DNA of 64,000 bases, taken from Metridium senile (lineage: Eukaryota > Cnidaria > Anthozoa > Actiniaria > Metridiidae). Positions 1 to 11,327 of this stretch are shown piece after piece. Each line of letters begins with the position of its first letter. Position 1 is the first letter of the stretch. The position numbers were made by a program, and so were the translations under genes. Under the pieces are notes generated by a model, which saw only the letters and a list, made by a program, of their open reading frames with translations, was not told where the DNA came from and did no database searches. The stretch is taken from contig OX459108.1 in NCBI GenBank assembly GCA_949775045.1, positions 10,022,072 through 10,086,071 of the forward strand, read 5' to 3'.

Positions 1-1407
1 ACGACTACGCATGCGCGTACTATCATCACCACCACCATCATCACCACCACTATCATCACCATCACCACCATCATCATCACCACCACTATCATCACCATCA
101 TCACCACCATCATCATCATCAACACCTTCATCATCACCATCATCTTCACCACCACCATCATCATCACCAGCACCATCATCATCACCACCATCACCATCAC
201 CACCATCATCATCACCACCATCATCATCCCAATCATCATCATCACCATTATCATCACCACCATCATCATCATCACCATCATCATCACCACCATTATCATT
301 ATCATCATCACCACACCATCATTACCATCATCATCACCACCATTACCATTATCATCATCACCACACCATCATTACCATCATCATCCCAATCATCATCATC
401 ACCATTATCATCACCACCATCATCATCATCACCATCATCATCACCACCATTATCATTATCATCATCACCACACCATCATTACCATCATCATCATCAACAT
501 CATCACCATCATCACCATCATCACCACCACCATCATCATCATCATCATCACCAACATCATCACCACCACCACCACCATCATCACCACCACCACCATCACC
601 ATCACCACCATCATCACCACCATCATCATCCCAATCATCATCACCACCATCATCATTATCATCATCACCACACCATCATTACCATCATCATCATCACCAT
701 CATCACCATCATCACCACCATCATCATCATCATCATCATCATCACCAACATCATCACCACCACCACCACCATCATCATCACCACCATCACCATCACCATC
801 ACCACCATCATAATCACCACCATCATCATCCCAATCATCATCATCACCATTATCATCACCACCATCATCATCATCACCATCATCATCACCACCATCATCA
901 TTATCATCATCACCACACCATCATTACCATCATCATCATCAACATCATCACCATCATCACCACCATCATCATCATCACCACCACCATCATCATCACCACC
1001 ACCACCATCATCATTATCACCATCATCATCACCACACCATCATCACCATCATCATCATCACCAACATCATCATCACCACCATCATCATCATCACCAACAT
1101 CATCATCACCACCATCATCATCATCACCAACATCATCATCACCAACATCATCATCATCACCAACATCATCACCACACCATCATCACCATCATCACCACCA
1201 CCATCATCATCATCACCAACATCATCATCATCACCACCATCATCATCATCACCATCATCATCACCACCATCATCATCATCACCACCATCATCATCATCAT
1301 CATCATCACCATCATCATCACCATCATCATCATCATCACCACCATCATCATCATTATCATCATCACCACACCATCATCACCATCATCACCACCATCATCA
1401 TCATCAG
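1..1407. repeat. ATC/ACC trinucleotide satellite
   Basis: About 1.4 kb built almost wholly of ATC and ACC triplets in a higher-order pattern (runs of TCATCACCA with periodic TTATCA and AACATC variants). Long stretches recur almost unchanged, for example around 240-480 and 840-940, so the array grew by unequal duplication of longer blocks. All frames stay open only because no stop triplet can occur in such a repeat; I see no gene. The same repeat class lies in introns at 6695-7490 and 58497-59465. Confidence 0.95.
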
Positions 1408-1673
1408 TGTTAACCCTCTATCAATACGTCCTTAATATAGCTTTACATTTAAAATTCTATGTAACTTGGATAACAAAAGCTCTCTGCTGCTCTATCGGCA
1501 ATAAAAAGGAATAAAAACAAAAAGCAAATGCCTAAATGTAACCGAAAACGTTGCTGTCTCGAGGCGCCATTTTGGAACTGTTCGTTTTGACAAACAATCC
1601 TTCGCGCACTTCGAAGCGAGATCACGTGCACGATAATGAACCTTTATGATTCCATTACTCTATCATGTTTCAG

Positions 1674-2321
1674 AATGCAAAGTCATGTATGGACATTCGT
1701 TTATTTGGAATCCAGCAGAATGGAATCTTCACCATCACAGGTGATGATGGCTCAAACTTCCCCGTCTACTGCGACTTCACCTCAGAACCAGCTTCAGTGT
1801 GGACCCTTATTTACTCATTTGCATTAAAAAACAAAGCCATGACGGCCTTCTGCGGAAAAGGATTTTATATAAACTATCCATGGAATGTCGATAACCCAAA
1901 CTGGGACGCCTACCGCCTTTCGCTGAGCAGGATGCAGAGTATTTCCAAGCGATCGACCAAAGTAAGATTCACAACGGCCTTTATCAAGAGGGGCGTCGAT
2001 CATCGAGATTATCTCCGGGCCCTGATTTCTTCCTTGGATATTTTAACAATTAGTGGCAGAGGCTTGTGCAGAACTGTCAAATATATTAACATTCGAGGGA
2101 TTGGTGCTTCAAATGCTAATGTGCCTTTTTGGCAGTTATCGGACTCGGCTATTCATACTGATAGTACGGCAACTGGTTGTGGTTTTCATGCCAGCTCTGG
2201 AGCTGTGCATAGTGAGAACAACTTTGGAACGTACTGCCACACCAATAGTCATAATGTCAAATTTCGTGGATGCGAAAACGCCGACAGCACAACTGAATAT
2301 TGGTTCGGTTCATACTTGTAG
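1674..2321 (+). CDS. fibrinogen-related protein, 3' terminal exon (partial)
   Basis: This is the last exon of a secreted fibrinogen-like (FReD) protein; earlier exons lie left of the window or were not recognised. The acceptor is a pyrimidine-rich tract ending in cag at 1671-1673, and the exon reads 215 codons to a TAG at 2319-2321. It opens with SCMDIRLFGIQQNG and VYCDF, the usual start of a fibrinogen C-terminal domain (Cys-x-Asp ... Gly ... Tyr-Cys-Asp). It continues with WTLIYSF, an NWDAYRLSLSRM segment, and ends with TGCGFHASSGAV, NNFGTYC and WFGSYL, matching the GCGF/WFG end of the fold. The layout is one I associate with anthozoan fibrinogen-like families, which are secreted carbohydrate- or protein-binding lectins. 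The calcium-site and ligand-pocket residues cannot be judged by eye. The in-frame ATG at 1665 lies inside the acceptor and is probably not a start. Confidence 0.85.
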   Translation, partial: NAKSCMDIRLFGIQQNGIFTITGDDGSNFPVYCDFTSEPASVWTLIYSFALKNKAMTAFCGKGFYINYPWNVDNPNWDAYRLSLSRMQSISKRSTKVRFTTAFIKRGVDHRDYLRALISSLDILTISGRGLCRTVKYINIRGIGASNANVPFWQLSDSAIHTDSTATGCGFHASSGAVHSENNFGTYCHTNSHNVKFRGCENADSTTEYWFGSYL

Positions 2322-2489
2322 AGCGAACTCTGTCAAGCATCAAAGCTTAGCCTGTAGAGCAGGCGTTCTTTTGGCTTTTTGGAGAATTTAGGATCTTGGT
2401 CTTCCTGTGTTACTTTTTTGATATCGTGCAAGATGAAAAAAAAATCGTGCACATACTTAGAGTGGGAAAAAAATATCGTGCCAAAAAAC

Positions 2490-2960
2490 ATTGAGATTTT
2501 CATTTCACGATTTACATTATTGAGATATTCCTCTTTATCTTTGCATGTAGCTTTTCGGGTTTATATCTTAAGGATTTTCAAGATGAAATACAACTAGAAA
2601 ATATGATTGGATCAGTCGTAGTTGTAAGAGAACTTTGTTTAGCAAATCAAAAACTACTTTGGGATTTTCATTTTACGATTTACAATATTGAAATATTCCT
2701 CTTTCTCTTTGCATGTAGCTTTTCGGGTTTATATTTTGAGGATTTTCAAGATGAAATACAACTAGAAAATATGATTGGATCGTAGTTGTAAGAGAACTTT
2801 GTTTAGCAAAACAAAAACTAATTTTACGATTTTACAATATCGAGATATTTCTCTTTGTCTTTGCATGTAGCTTTTCGGGTTTATATTTTTTAAGGAGTCT
2901 AGAGGTATATATAATACAACTAATAATTGGTTGGATTTTAGTGGTGAAATTTTTGTTCAG
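2490..2960. repeat. three diverged tandem copies, about 150-160 bp
   Basis: The segment around agatattcctctttatctt, followed by gcatgtagcttttcgggttt, recurs near 2530, 2690 and 2840 together with its flanks. It lies downstream of the fibrinogen exon, in its 3' UTR or intergenic DNA. Short open frames here (2379-2785) are by-products. The rest of 2322-3072 holds nothing I recognise. Confidence 0.8.
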
Positions 2961-3072
2961 CAAGAACAAAACGGCACAATCAAAACTAATTTGGGTTACA
3001 ATTTTACTAATATTTATGCCTATTCAGTTCTGGTGCTTATGATTTAATTTTAATAGGGTAAAAAATAAATAC

Positions 3073-4039
3073 ACCCTTTCCGAGAAACTTTGTCACCCGT
3101 GACATTGCAGAAATATCGGACAAAATGGCGTCGCGCATGCGCATTTTGCATGATAATGGCTTCAGAACATTACAAGAGAATGTATAGGACTAGGCAAACA
3201 ATGCTAGATTAAAAGAATGAACGATAATGTTTTTCTTTTCTCTACCCAGCTCGAATTGTATTCTGTAGTATTTTTGCTACGTTCGGAAGTTAAAAAAACA
3301 TCTAAAGTATAGTACTCAAGGTTCCTGAGCTTACAAAAGATAGAGCTTGACATACCTTCAAATCGCCATACATTATTTAGAATATGAGTGATGTTGTGGT
3401 AAAACTTCGTCGATTATTGTTAAACGTAGTTGATGTACTACGGAGCTCTTCATCCAAATCACAACAACAAAGATTAAAATGCTTAGATTCCCCAAAAAAC
3501 AGCCATTTCTTGCTTCATTGGTGGTTCCTCTAGCACTTGAAGTTTCCTTAAATTCAAATATGGAGTCCGAAGGCCACAAGAAGGATGAAATGTTTGGCGA
3601 AAGTGAAGAATAGAAAAGTAGATTTTTTAGCTTCGGTTCGATCGCCATTTTGTTTTGGATCGTTCCCAGGCCCTTTTCGAGCAAAATACAAAGTTCAGTT
3701 TTCCCGCGAAAATAAATTGTGTTTTTCTGAGGCTGTTTTGTTAACCGCTGACAAGATATCGCGGGCGCTAAAAGGCCGATATTTCTGGCAATGAGTGAAA
3801 AGCCTACAAGCTAGTAGCGCAGGGGATTGTGGGTAACCTATGTATACTTTATTAGAACGCAGGGATTTCATGGCCACATTGCTACACTTGTCAACATGTT
3901 ATTGAGAAATGTCCATTTTGACTTATCAAACAACAAGAAAGCCGTTCCGAATGCACATTTAGTTTCTGAACTGATCCATGATCCTTTGCGCCACTAGCTT
4001 GTGTGCTTTTCACGGGTGACAAACTTTCTCGGAAAGGGT
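3073..4039. mobile_element. non-autonomous TIR element, about 967 bp
   Basis: The left end accctttccgagaaactttg (3073 on) and the right end near 4011-4039 form about 29-bp terminal inverted repeats with one mismatch, continuing into cacccgtga. No convincing target duplication is visible and no transposase is encoded. The interior contains gcgcatgcgc and short chance frames. The superfamily cannot be assigned. Confidence 0.7.
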
Positions 4040-4356
4040 ATATGAAAAAGAGCTAGTACGGAGTCTGCCCCGAGGTGTGATTCTCGTCTATGTAATCTTC
4101 TTGTATTGAATACAATGTAATGATATAACGATATGTAATTAAATACAAAGTGCTCTCATTACTAGTTTCATGTTGTACTTATTCTGTCAATTTAGAGTCA
4201 TAGTTAATATTAGAGTCATAGTTAATATTTTAACTACATATGGTGGGTAATAGAATGAAATTTATAACCGGCACCGTAACTGAAATAACTGTACTGGTCT
4301 TAATGTTCTGTGACTTATGTAGTTTGAGACAAATTTTTTTCAAAAAACATGCGTTT

Positions 4357-4475
4357 TATCCAGGTCTACCACCTTAAGTTATTAAGTTAACATTTTTTAC
4401 GGTGTTACACATTTCATTCTATTACCTATCGTTTGATTATATCAAACACCGACGCAGCCTATACTATAGTTTACA
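4357..4475 (+). repeat. dispersed repeat fragment (family also at 38.6, 39.6 and 60.2 kb)
   Basis: It contains ttacggtgttacacatttca, then ctattacctatcg, atatcaaacaccgacgcagc and tatactatagtttac. The same order of blocks appears at 38590-38735, 60210-60305 and, reversed, 39595-39670. The fuller copies carry a GACGAAGGGCT..GCTCGAAACGTC hairpin. A Penelope-like element end is possible but unproven. The rest of 4040-4660 shows only AT-rich DNA. Confidence 0.6.
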
Positions 4476-4664
4476 ATTCACCATTATTAACTGTAAGGTG
4501 TGATTCTATACATAACTGAAAACAACAACAACAAAAAACCTGAATGAAACGTCAATATAGTATTTGTGATTTACCTTGAACTTTCAGGGACCGCAGAGGG
4601 GGAGGGGAGCATTCATTTCCCGCGCAAACCACAGGAATCCCACGGCTCAGTTCTGCTCATGTCA

Positions 4665-5047
4665 CAATTGCCGGATTTCAAACCGTTAGGGGCTGGGGCG
4701 AATTGCCCTATACTTTGCCAAACAAGATTTTATTTACATAATCAGAGAAACCTTGTCAAGCTTTACAATGTCTTGAAGTTTGGTGTTGATTGGTTTAATA
4801 TTGCATTAGAAACAGCTATTGACGTTTGTAAAGAAATGTAAGGGAAATGTCAAAAACCGGACAACTTGACTAACTTGTCCGGTTTTCCATACATTTCTTC
4901 ATAAATTTTCAAGTTTTTGAATGGCTGTATTTCACACAATATTAAACCAATCAACACCAAACTTCAGGATTTTGTAAAGCTTGACAAGGTTTCTCTGATT
5001 ATGTAAATAAAATCTTGGTTTGAAATCGGTTTGAAATCCGGCAATAA
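4665..5047. mobile_element. foldback element, about 380 bp
   Basis: Two arms of about 190 bp are inverted copies of each other. The outer ends are aattgccggatttcaaacc (about 4666) and ggtttgaaatccggcaat (about 5029). Inner blocks include cataatcagagaaaccttgt and its complement, meeting at a central accggacaa / ttgtccggt hairpin (4856-4886). Such near-complete palindromes are typical of foldback MITEs. No coding content. Confidence 0.8.
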
Positions 5048-5140
5048 TTCGTGAATTTGCAATATACGTTCAAACAAAAAATTCAGCATCGGAAAAATTG
5101 TGAAAAAAATTCATAACCGCGCGGATCAATAGATGTCTTG

Positions 5141-5158
5141 GGGGGGGGGGGGGGGGGT
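5141..5158. repeat. poly-G run
   Basis: An uninterrupted run of about 17-18 G, a mononucleotide repeat likely to be unstable in length or in assembly. The DNA after it (5159-5326) is AT-rich with cagttaactgttaa-type short palindromes. Confidence 0.9.
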
Positions 5159-5326
5159 GTACCAATATCAGTTAACAGCTAAATTTTAGCAATTTTCTCA
5201 GTTATCAGTTAAATTTTTCGGTTCTTTTTTTTTCGGTTCTTTTTTTTTATCAGCTAAAAAGACAAAAAATTCTTAACAGTTAATTTTTAAGCCGTTTCTC
5301 AGTTAACTGTTAACCCCATTCAGACC

Positions 5327-5360
5327 TAGCCTGCGTCACATCCGGACTTTTTCTCGGTTT
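5327..5360 (+). mobile_element. half copy of the 66-bp palindromic MITE
   Basis: The 33 bases from 5327 (tagcctgcgtcacatccgga onward to ctcggtt) are identical to one arm of the perfect palindrome at 18443-18508. The second arm is absent here; the match stops at the palindrome centre. This is a solo arm left by deletion or end-only rearrangement. Confidence 0.8.
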
Positions 5361-5375
5361 ACCCAGACCCTGAAA

Positions 5376-6236
5376 TAACAATTATGTTTTAGAATTTGTG
5401 TTTCACACAATAAACTTTAATTGTTGTTTAATCGTAGTTTTATTGAGTCATTAACCATAATGATAGCCCCCATTTAAAAACAATGGAGCGTTTTGATTGG
5501 ATGCTTTACCACCTCTAATAAAACATTTATTGGATAATTGCACGTACAGGGCTCATTTAAAGTTTATTGAGTAAATAACGTTTAACTGGGTTCTCCAATG
5601 ACAGAGAGTTTTCAAGAGCATCAATGCAAGGCTGTAGCATTAAAAACCAAGAACGCTAAGGTCGATATAAGGTCAGTTTTAATAATGGTTTAGAGTTTAT
5701 TTAAATAAGCTAAAAAGATAAATTATGTCAGTTTAAGTGATATTTGTTTAACAAGTACTGAAAGGATGAGGAAAGATACCAAGCATGTTTAATTTGCTAA
5801 AATAAAAAAAAGCAGAAAAAAGCCTTAAAAAGGAATAGAAGCAGTGAAAATTATGGCTAAAAGATTGCACAATATCTTGCAATAATTTAAGAAGCGAAAA
5901 GATGGTTTTAAAAGTTGCAAAAAGGTTGAACAAATTGTAAAACTCCCAATTAGAGCTTGAAAAATGCACCGAAAAGCAAAAAAAGTTCAAAATACAAAAC
6001 AGCAAAAAAAAAAAGACAAACATAAGTTTCTATTTTTTGTCAAAATATCCAGAAAAATAGTCAACGGAAACGTAAAATAAGCAGTCGAAAAAAATACTCT
6101 GAAAGCAATGACTGCATTCATTGTCAGATTTAATAAAAATGCTTTATTTAAAAAAAGTTATTTAACAAATCAAAACTTTAAATCTAACTTTTAGATAAAA
6201 CATCATTTTGAAAGAAATATATCAAAACAGGCAAAT
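5376..6236. other. AT-rich upstream region of the PAN/pentraxin gene
   Basis: About 860 bp of AT-rich DNA directly upstream of the ATG at 6237, expected to hold its promoter and 5' UTR. I see no gene. The 91-codon minus-strand frame at 5748-6023 is Phe/Leu/Ser-rich low-complexity reading of A-rich DNA. No TATA box stands out from the AT background. Confidence 0.5.
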
Positions 6237-7062
6237 ATGTTGACGTGTCGACATATCACACTGACGTCATTGATAGCTATTGTTGTGTTTCCATGGCTAC
6301 CAACCATGGCCTATGAACAAGTCTGCGGGTTGTTCTTCACCAATAAGAATCTAAAGCTGGCAGGTCACGTGATCAAGAATGTGTCCGTCCAAACCAACAT
6401 GAAATGCATGGACCAGTGTGCTTTGGAAAAGCGTTGCTATAGCATCAACTTTTACCAAAACAAAAGTATATGCGAGTTGAATGGTGGCGATCATCTGACC
6501 AACCCTTTAAGCCTTGGGCAGTACCTTGATGATGGTGTTGAATATATGAACAACCATGAAAGAATTCCCTACAGGTGCAACAGATTATTGTGTACAGATT
6601 GGACAAGGCAATGTCTAGTAGATAAAGATGGAGAGGGCTTTAAGTGTAACGCATGTGAAGGTATTATGTGAGTTATAATTTGTACTCATAGTTTGTATCA
6701 TTATTACCATCATCATCACCATCATCACCATCACCATCATCATCAACTCCATCATCATTATCATCATCATCATCACCACCATCATGCTCACCATCAACAT
6801 CGTCATCACATTGTCTTCTTTAATATTCATCTATATCACACTATAGCTACCACCAATATTATCAACAACATCATCATTATCATCGTCATCACAATCATTA
6901 TCATCAACATTATCATCATCACCACTATCATCATCATCCCTAACATCGTCATCACATTGTTTTTGTATTCTTGACCATTATCTATATCATGATCAAACTA
7001 CCACCAAGATTATCATCACCATCATCATTATTATCATTAACTTAATATGACTTCATTATTAC

Positions 7063-7110
<48 letters not shown>

Positions 7111-9911
7111 CATCATCATGACCATCATCATCATCATCATTATCACCATCACCACCACCATCATCATCATCATCATCATCATCATTATCACCATCACCAC
7201 CACCACCATCATCATCATCATCATTATCACCATCACCACCACCATCATTATTATCATTATTATCATCATTATCACCACCACCATCATCATCATCATCATT
7301 ATCACCATCACCACCACCATCATTATTATCATTATTATCATCATTACCACCACCACCATCATCATCATCATCATTATCACCATCACCACCACCATCATTA
7401 TTATCATTATTATCATCATTACCACCACCACCATCTTCACGACCATAATCATCATCATCATCAACACCAACACCAACATTATTATCATCATTATTATGTT
7501 TCAGAAGCTCATGGCAGAGAGGTTCTCTGGTGGCCCAGTAGACATGTATATAGGACAGTAAGATGGGAGAAACCATTTAACAACCATCTGGCTGCATTCA
7601 CCATCAGTTTGTGGTTAAAAGTCATTTACGACCAAAACAAGCCTTCGTATCATTACACAGCGTTCAGCTACGCCACCGTCAAAAACTCCAATGAACTCGG
7701 GCTTTTGTTTATGACGGACAACACATTATTTCTTCTGAATGGAAAATTGAGGTATGTTTCAAATTTGGCTGTCCACAACATTGTCCGTATAATGTCCCTG
7801 TAAAGGTTCAGTAAGATATCCGTAAATTCCAGTAAGGTTTCTGTAAAGTAACTGTATACGTAAGATTCACTTTCCAGTAGGATATCCGTAAATTCCAGTA
7901 AGTTTTTCGTAAAGTAACTGTCTACGTAAGATTCACGTTCTAGTAAGATACATGTATGCGTAAATTCCAGTAAGGTTTCCGTAAAATAACTGTATACGTA
8001 AGATTCACGTTCCAGTAAGATATCCGTAAATTCCAGTAAGGTTTCCGTAAAATAACTGTATACGTAAGATTCACGTTCCAGCAAGACATGCGTAAATTCC
8101 AGTAAGGTTTCCGTAAAGTAACTGTATACGTAAGATTCACGTTCCAGCAAGACATGCGTAAATTCCAGTAGAGTTTCCGTAAAGTAACTGTATACGTAAG
8201 ATTCACGTTCTAGTAAGATACATGTATGCGTAGATTCCAGTAAGGTTTCCGTAAAGTAACTGTCTACGTAAGATTCACGTTCCAGTAAGACATGCGTAAA
8301 TTCCAGTAAGGTTTCCGTGAAGTAACTGTATACGTAAGATTCACTTTCCAGTAGGATATCCGTAAATTCCAGTAAGTTTTCCGTAAAGTAACTGTCTACG
8401 TAAGATTCACGTTCTAGTAAGATACATGTATGCGTAAATTCCAGTAAGGTTTCCGTAAAGTAACTGTCTATATATATATAAATATATAGATATATATAGA
8501 TACAAAATTGTCCTGATTTGCATAAGTTTAAACATGAATTTTCTCGACCAGATATTCTTTAATCTTGTCAATTTTATTAAAATATAAAAGAACTTACGTT
8601 GGACTTTCATAAGTACTATACAATATTCGCATCCGATCTGTATTCGACTCGCCGTTGTATATCACATATAGATCGGCCGCCCATGTTGTGCAACAGTGCA
8701 ACAGACTTATACTCACGAGTTGTTTGTGACAAAATGTCTTTTTAGATGGAAATAATAGTATGAATAGCCCACGATATTTTGGTTGAGTGATCATACACAA
8801 TATAAACCAAAACGAGACTCAACTCGTGAGTATAAGTCTGTTGCACTGCTGCACTGTTGCACAACAATGATGGGCGGCCGATCTATATGTGATATACAAC
8901 GGCGAGTCGAAGACGAAGTCCAACGTAAGTTCTTTTATATTTTACTAAAATCGACAAGATTAAAGAATATCTGGTCGAGAAAATTCATGTTAAAACTTAT
9001 GCAAATCAGGACGATTTTGTATCTATAATACAACCTTCGTCACGAACGTGATTTCTTTTATAAAATTCTCATTAACTTTTCATGATTTTTATATTTCCAT
9101 ACAGTACTATTCCAAGATCATTGACTCACAATCACTGGCATCACGTGGCAATCACGTGGAACAACACAAACGGTGATTGGCAGTTCTTCATCGATGGCCT
9201 CAAGATAGCCGATGGGAGATCCAATGAGGGTCACGTGATTAAGCCAGGCTATTTGGTTCTTGGTCAAGAACAAGATCGTTACCGTGGAGGGTTTGATCCC
9301 AGCCAAAGTTTCAATGGACAGTTGGGCAACCTTCACATGTGGGACAAGGTTTGGACTTTGATCACTTTAATCATGAATACATGCATAGAACGGACTCACA
9401 TTAAAACATCCGAAGACTTCATAGCTCGCTATAGAGCGAGTGTGAAATGTTCTGTGCCGTGTGAGTGCTTTGCCGCGACCGTGATGTCTCTAGAATATTT
9501 AGCAAATGCGCCTTTTGTACAAACAGAACAGCTGTTTTCCTGATCAGAATCCTGATCAGTAGACATTTTTGAAAACTTATTGACCGAATCTGAATATGGT
9601 GACATCCTATTGTTCCTGTAAAGCCTGGTGTTCACGTTGGAACAAAATAAAATGTTTACATGCATTTATGAAAGGCTAGCCTGTCAATAGCACTAGTAAT
9701 TCAAATCGGTCGCCATTTTTCGATTTGCTGTATTTTAACTTGTATTTTGATTTGCGTGTAGGTCCTGACGAATAAGAACCTAGTAGGCCTTGCAAAATCT
9801 GGGTGTGGATCGATAGCAAGGGTTGGTAACGTCATCAAGTGGGCTGACGTAAAAAGACAAAGAAGACATCAAGTGCATTTCTACTGTTCCTATGAATGTC
9901 AGAAGCCATAA
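6237..9911 (+). CDS. secreted PAN/apple + pentraxin (LamG-like) protein
   Basis: Four exons join cleanly: 6237-6660, 7505-7751, 9105-9348, 9762-9911, all GT-AG, giving 354 aa. Residues 1-25 are a signal peptide (hydrophobic core LIAIVVFPWL). A PAN/apple domain follows (Cys30, 57, 61, 67, 79), with an N-glycosylation sequon at Asn48. Next is a short Cys-rich, possibly EGF-like segment (Cys114, 119, 126, 137, 140). Residues about 150-354 form a pentraxin/LamG fold: FTISLWLK, HWHHVAITWNN, WQFFIDG, then QEQDRYRGGFDPSQSFNGQ, which holds the calcium-binding Gln-Glu-Gln-Asp and the QSFxG motif of pentraxins, and LHMWD. The protein is likely extracellular and binds glycans or phosphate-type ligands. 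The canonical Cys of the pentraxin HxC signature is not present. Introns hold a trinucleotide satellite, a minisatellite and a foldback element. A MITE begins 24 bp after the stop, so it probably lies in the 3' UTR. Confidence 0.9.
6695..7490. repeat. ATC/ACC satellite in intron 1
   Basis: Same triplet class as 1-1407, filling most of intron 1 (6661-7504) of the PAN/pentraxin gene and ending about 15 bp before its acceptor. Between 7120 and 7440 a longer unit of several tens of bp (ATC runs, ATTATCACC, then ACCACC) is repeated. Open frames here are compositional. Confidence 0.95.
7800..8470. repeat. minisatellite, period about 68-72 bp, about 9 copies
   Basis: Units contain ttccagtaaggtttccgtaa, agtaactgtatacgtaagat and tcacgttccagtaagat with small variants (tctacg/tatacg; tatccg/catgcg). 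It lies at the start of intron 2 of the PAN/pentraxin gene, shortly after the donor at 7752. Minus-strand frames (7668-8206) are repeat readings, not genes. Confidence 0.95.
8494..9029. mobile_element. foldback MITE in intron 2, about 535 bp
   Basis: Left arm 8494-8720 (tagatacaaaattgtcctga ... gcaacagacttatactcacg) and right arm 8820-9029 (ctcgtgagtataagtctgtt ... aggacgattttgtatctata) are long inverted copies. They contain gcggccgatctatatgtgat on one side and its complement on the other. No protein is encoded. The left end sits in an AT dinucleotide tract, so the target duplication cannot be read. Confidence 0.85.
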
Positions 9912-9934
9912 GAATCAAGAAATCATGTACTTTA

Positions 9935-10193
9935 CAGTGCGACTACTGAAACCGGGGCCAACAAAACATGATTATCCAATCACGATCGAGAATATGAACA
10001 ATACAATCTCTACAAATACTTGACTTTTTTGCTTAAAATGCAAATAATTTTCATTATTTGTGAACAGAATAGATAAAGATTGAATAAGAAACTTCTTAGC
10101 CTGTAAGAACCCTCTACAATATTTTTGTTTGATCTCAAAAAATGTTTTATTTTGAAATTTGTTTGGGTGGCCCCGGTTTCAGTAGTCGCACTG
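9935..10193. mobile_element. TA-flanked MITE, family A copy 1 (Tc1/mariner-like ends)
   Basis: The ends cagtgcgactactgaaaccg (9935) and cggtttcagtagtcgcactg (10193) are perfect inverted repeats, each bordered by TA, as expected for Tc1/mariner-type insertion. Sister copies lie at 25586-25851 and 57606-58390. It starts 24 bp after the PAN/pentraxin stop codon and so probably adds to that gene's 3' UTR. Confidence 0.85.
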
Positions 10194-10231
10194 TAAAATG
10201 AGTGCAATGCAATGTGTGTAAAGCATACTCG

Positions 10232-10318
10232 CTTAGAGTGGTTTTCATTAACTGTTATTTGACTATTGCACTTTAACTAATACTCTTTGTTTCACGGGTT
10301 TATGAAAACCACTCTAAG
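10232..10318. mobile_element. 87-bp MITE
   Basis: Inverted ends cttagagtggttttcat and atgaaaaccactctaag enclose about 50 bp with cactttaactaatactctttg, which is also found in the 128-bp tandem array at 36640-37150. It is a minimal member of that repeat family. Confidence 0.75.
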
Positions 10319-10321
10319 ACC

Positions 10322-10670
10322 GCCGATATTAATTGGGAGTGATGGTTGTAAATACTGCTATCGGGGTATAGTTTAGTGTGTGTATTAGTGTAGTGTGTGT
10401 ATAGTGAGTATAGTGGAGTACGTGTTCAGTAAACATTAAGGAAGAACCTCAATGGGGAGTGGTGGTTGTAAATACTGAGTGTAGTGGTAGTGTGTGTGGA
10501 GCTATAAATACTGAGTGTAGTGGTGGTGTGTGTGGAGCTAACATCACGGAAGAACCATGATGGTGAGTGGTGGCTGTAAAAACTGAGTGTAGTGGTGGTG
10601 TGTGTGGAGCTAACCTCACGGAAGAGCCCTTGGTGAGTGATGGCTGTAAATACTGAGTGTAGTGGTGGTG
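10322..10670. repeat. minisatellite, left part (split by transposon)
   Basis: Units of about 65-75 bp containing gtgagtgatggctgtaaata, ctgagtgtagtggtggtgtg and tgtggagctaacctcacgga. The same array resumes at 17466 after the 6.8-kb transposon, so it was one array before the insertion. Confidence 0.9.
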
Positions 10671-11327
10671 GACACGGCTTAAAAAGGTCTGATTGGCTAA
10701 TCACATTTGACTTATGCGCATGCGTGTTCCAATATACCGCGTAAATTTGCGGGCTTCGCATGAGCATCGAGGTTCAAAACAAGGGATGATTTCGAGTTAA
10801 CTGCATTGGTTTTCTTTAAACATTTACTGTTTTTCGCCGAAATAATAATGTTTGAACTTGTATGGTGTCATTTAAAAAGCAGATGTTGCAATGTGACTTA
10901 AAAATCTTATGAAATTCCTCGTCGATTTAACGGAAAATGGCCTTCAAGTTTGGTTATTGATGGCTGTTTTTTATCTTCGAACATTTAAAAATGAGGTAAG
11001 TCTCTCTTCTTGTTGTTTTCATTATGATCATTTTATTTTCCTCTATTGTTGTTTTATTTTCCTTTATTATTGTTTCATTGATTTATCCTGACAGCTCACT
11101 TGAATGTTAAGTTTAATTATTTGAGTGTAAAAGATCAAAAGCTATTAACTCATGCCGAAGCTTTGTATCGTTTGCTTCACCGACCATAACTTATATTTAT
11201 ATTTTCATGTACAGTTAAAAGCTTATCATAAAATTAAAAGCATTTATATCATCACTTTTGAAAATTTGTGGTTCTTAATAGAACCTGTTTGACGATTTGT
11301 TATTCGTCATTTGTGGATAGTCGACAG

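Noticed and set aside
11..1435. 474-codon frame rich in Ser/Pro/His/Ile
   Set aside because: Produced by the stop-free ATC/ACC repeat; no codon structure or splice support. The same applies to minus-strand Met/Val frames there, at 7037-7576 and at 58454-59483.
4566..4841. 91-codon frame
   Set aside because: Most of it is one arm of the foldback element 4665-5047.
5748..6023. 91-codon minus-strand Phe/Leu-rich frame
   Set aside because: Low-complexity reading of A-rich DNA just upstream of the PAN/pentraxin gene.
7668..8206. 160- and 88-codon minus-strand repeat proteins
   Set aside because: Readings of the intron 2 minisatellite of the PAN/pentraxin gene.
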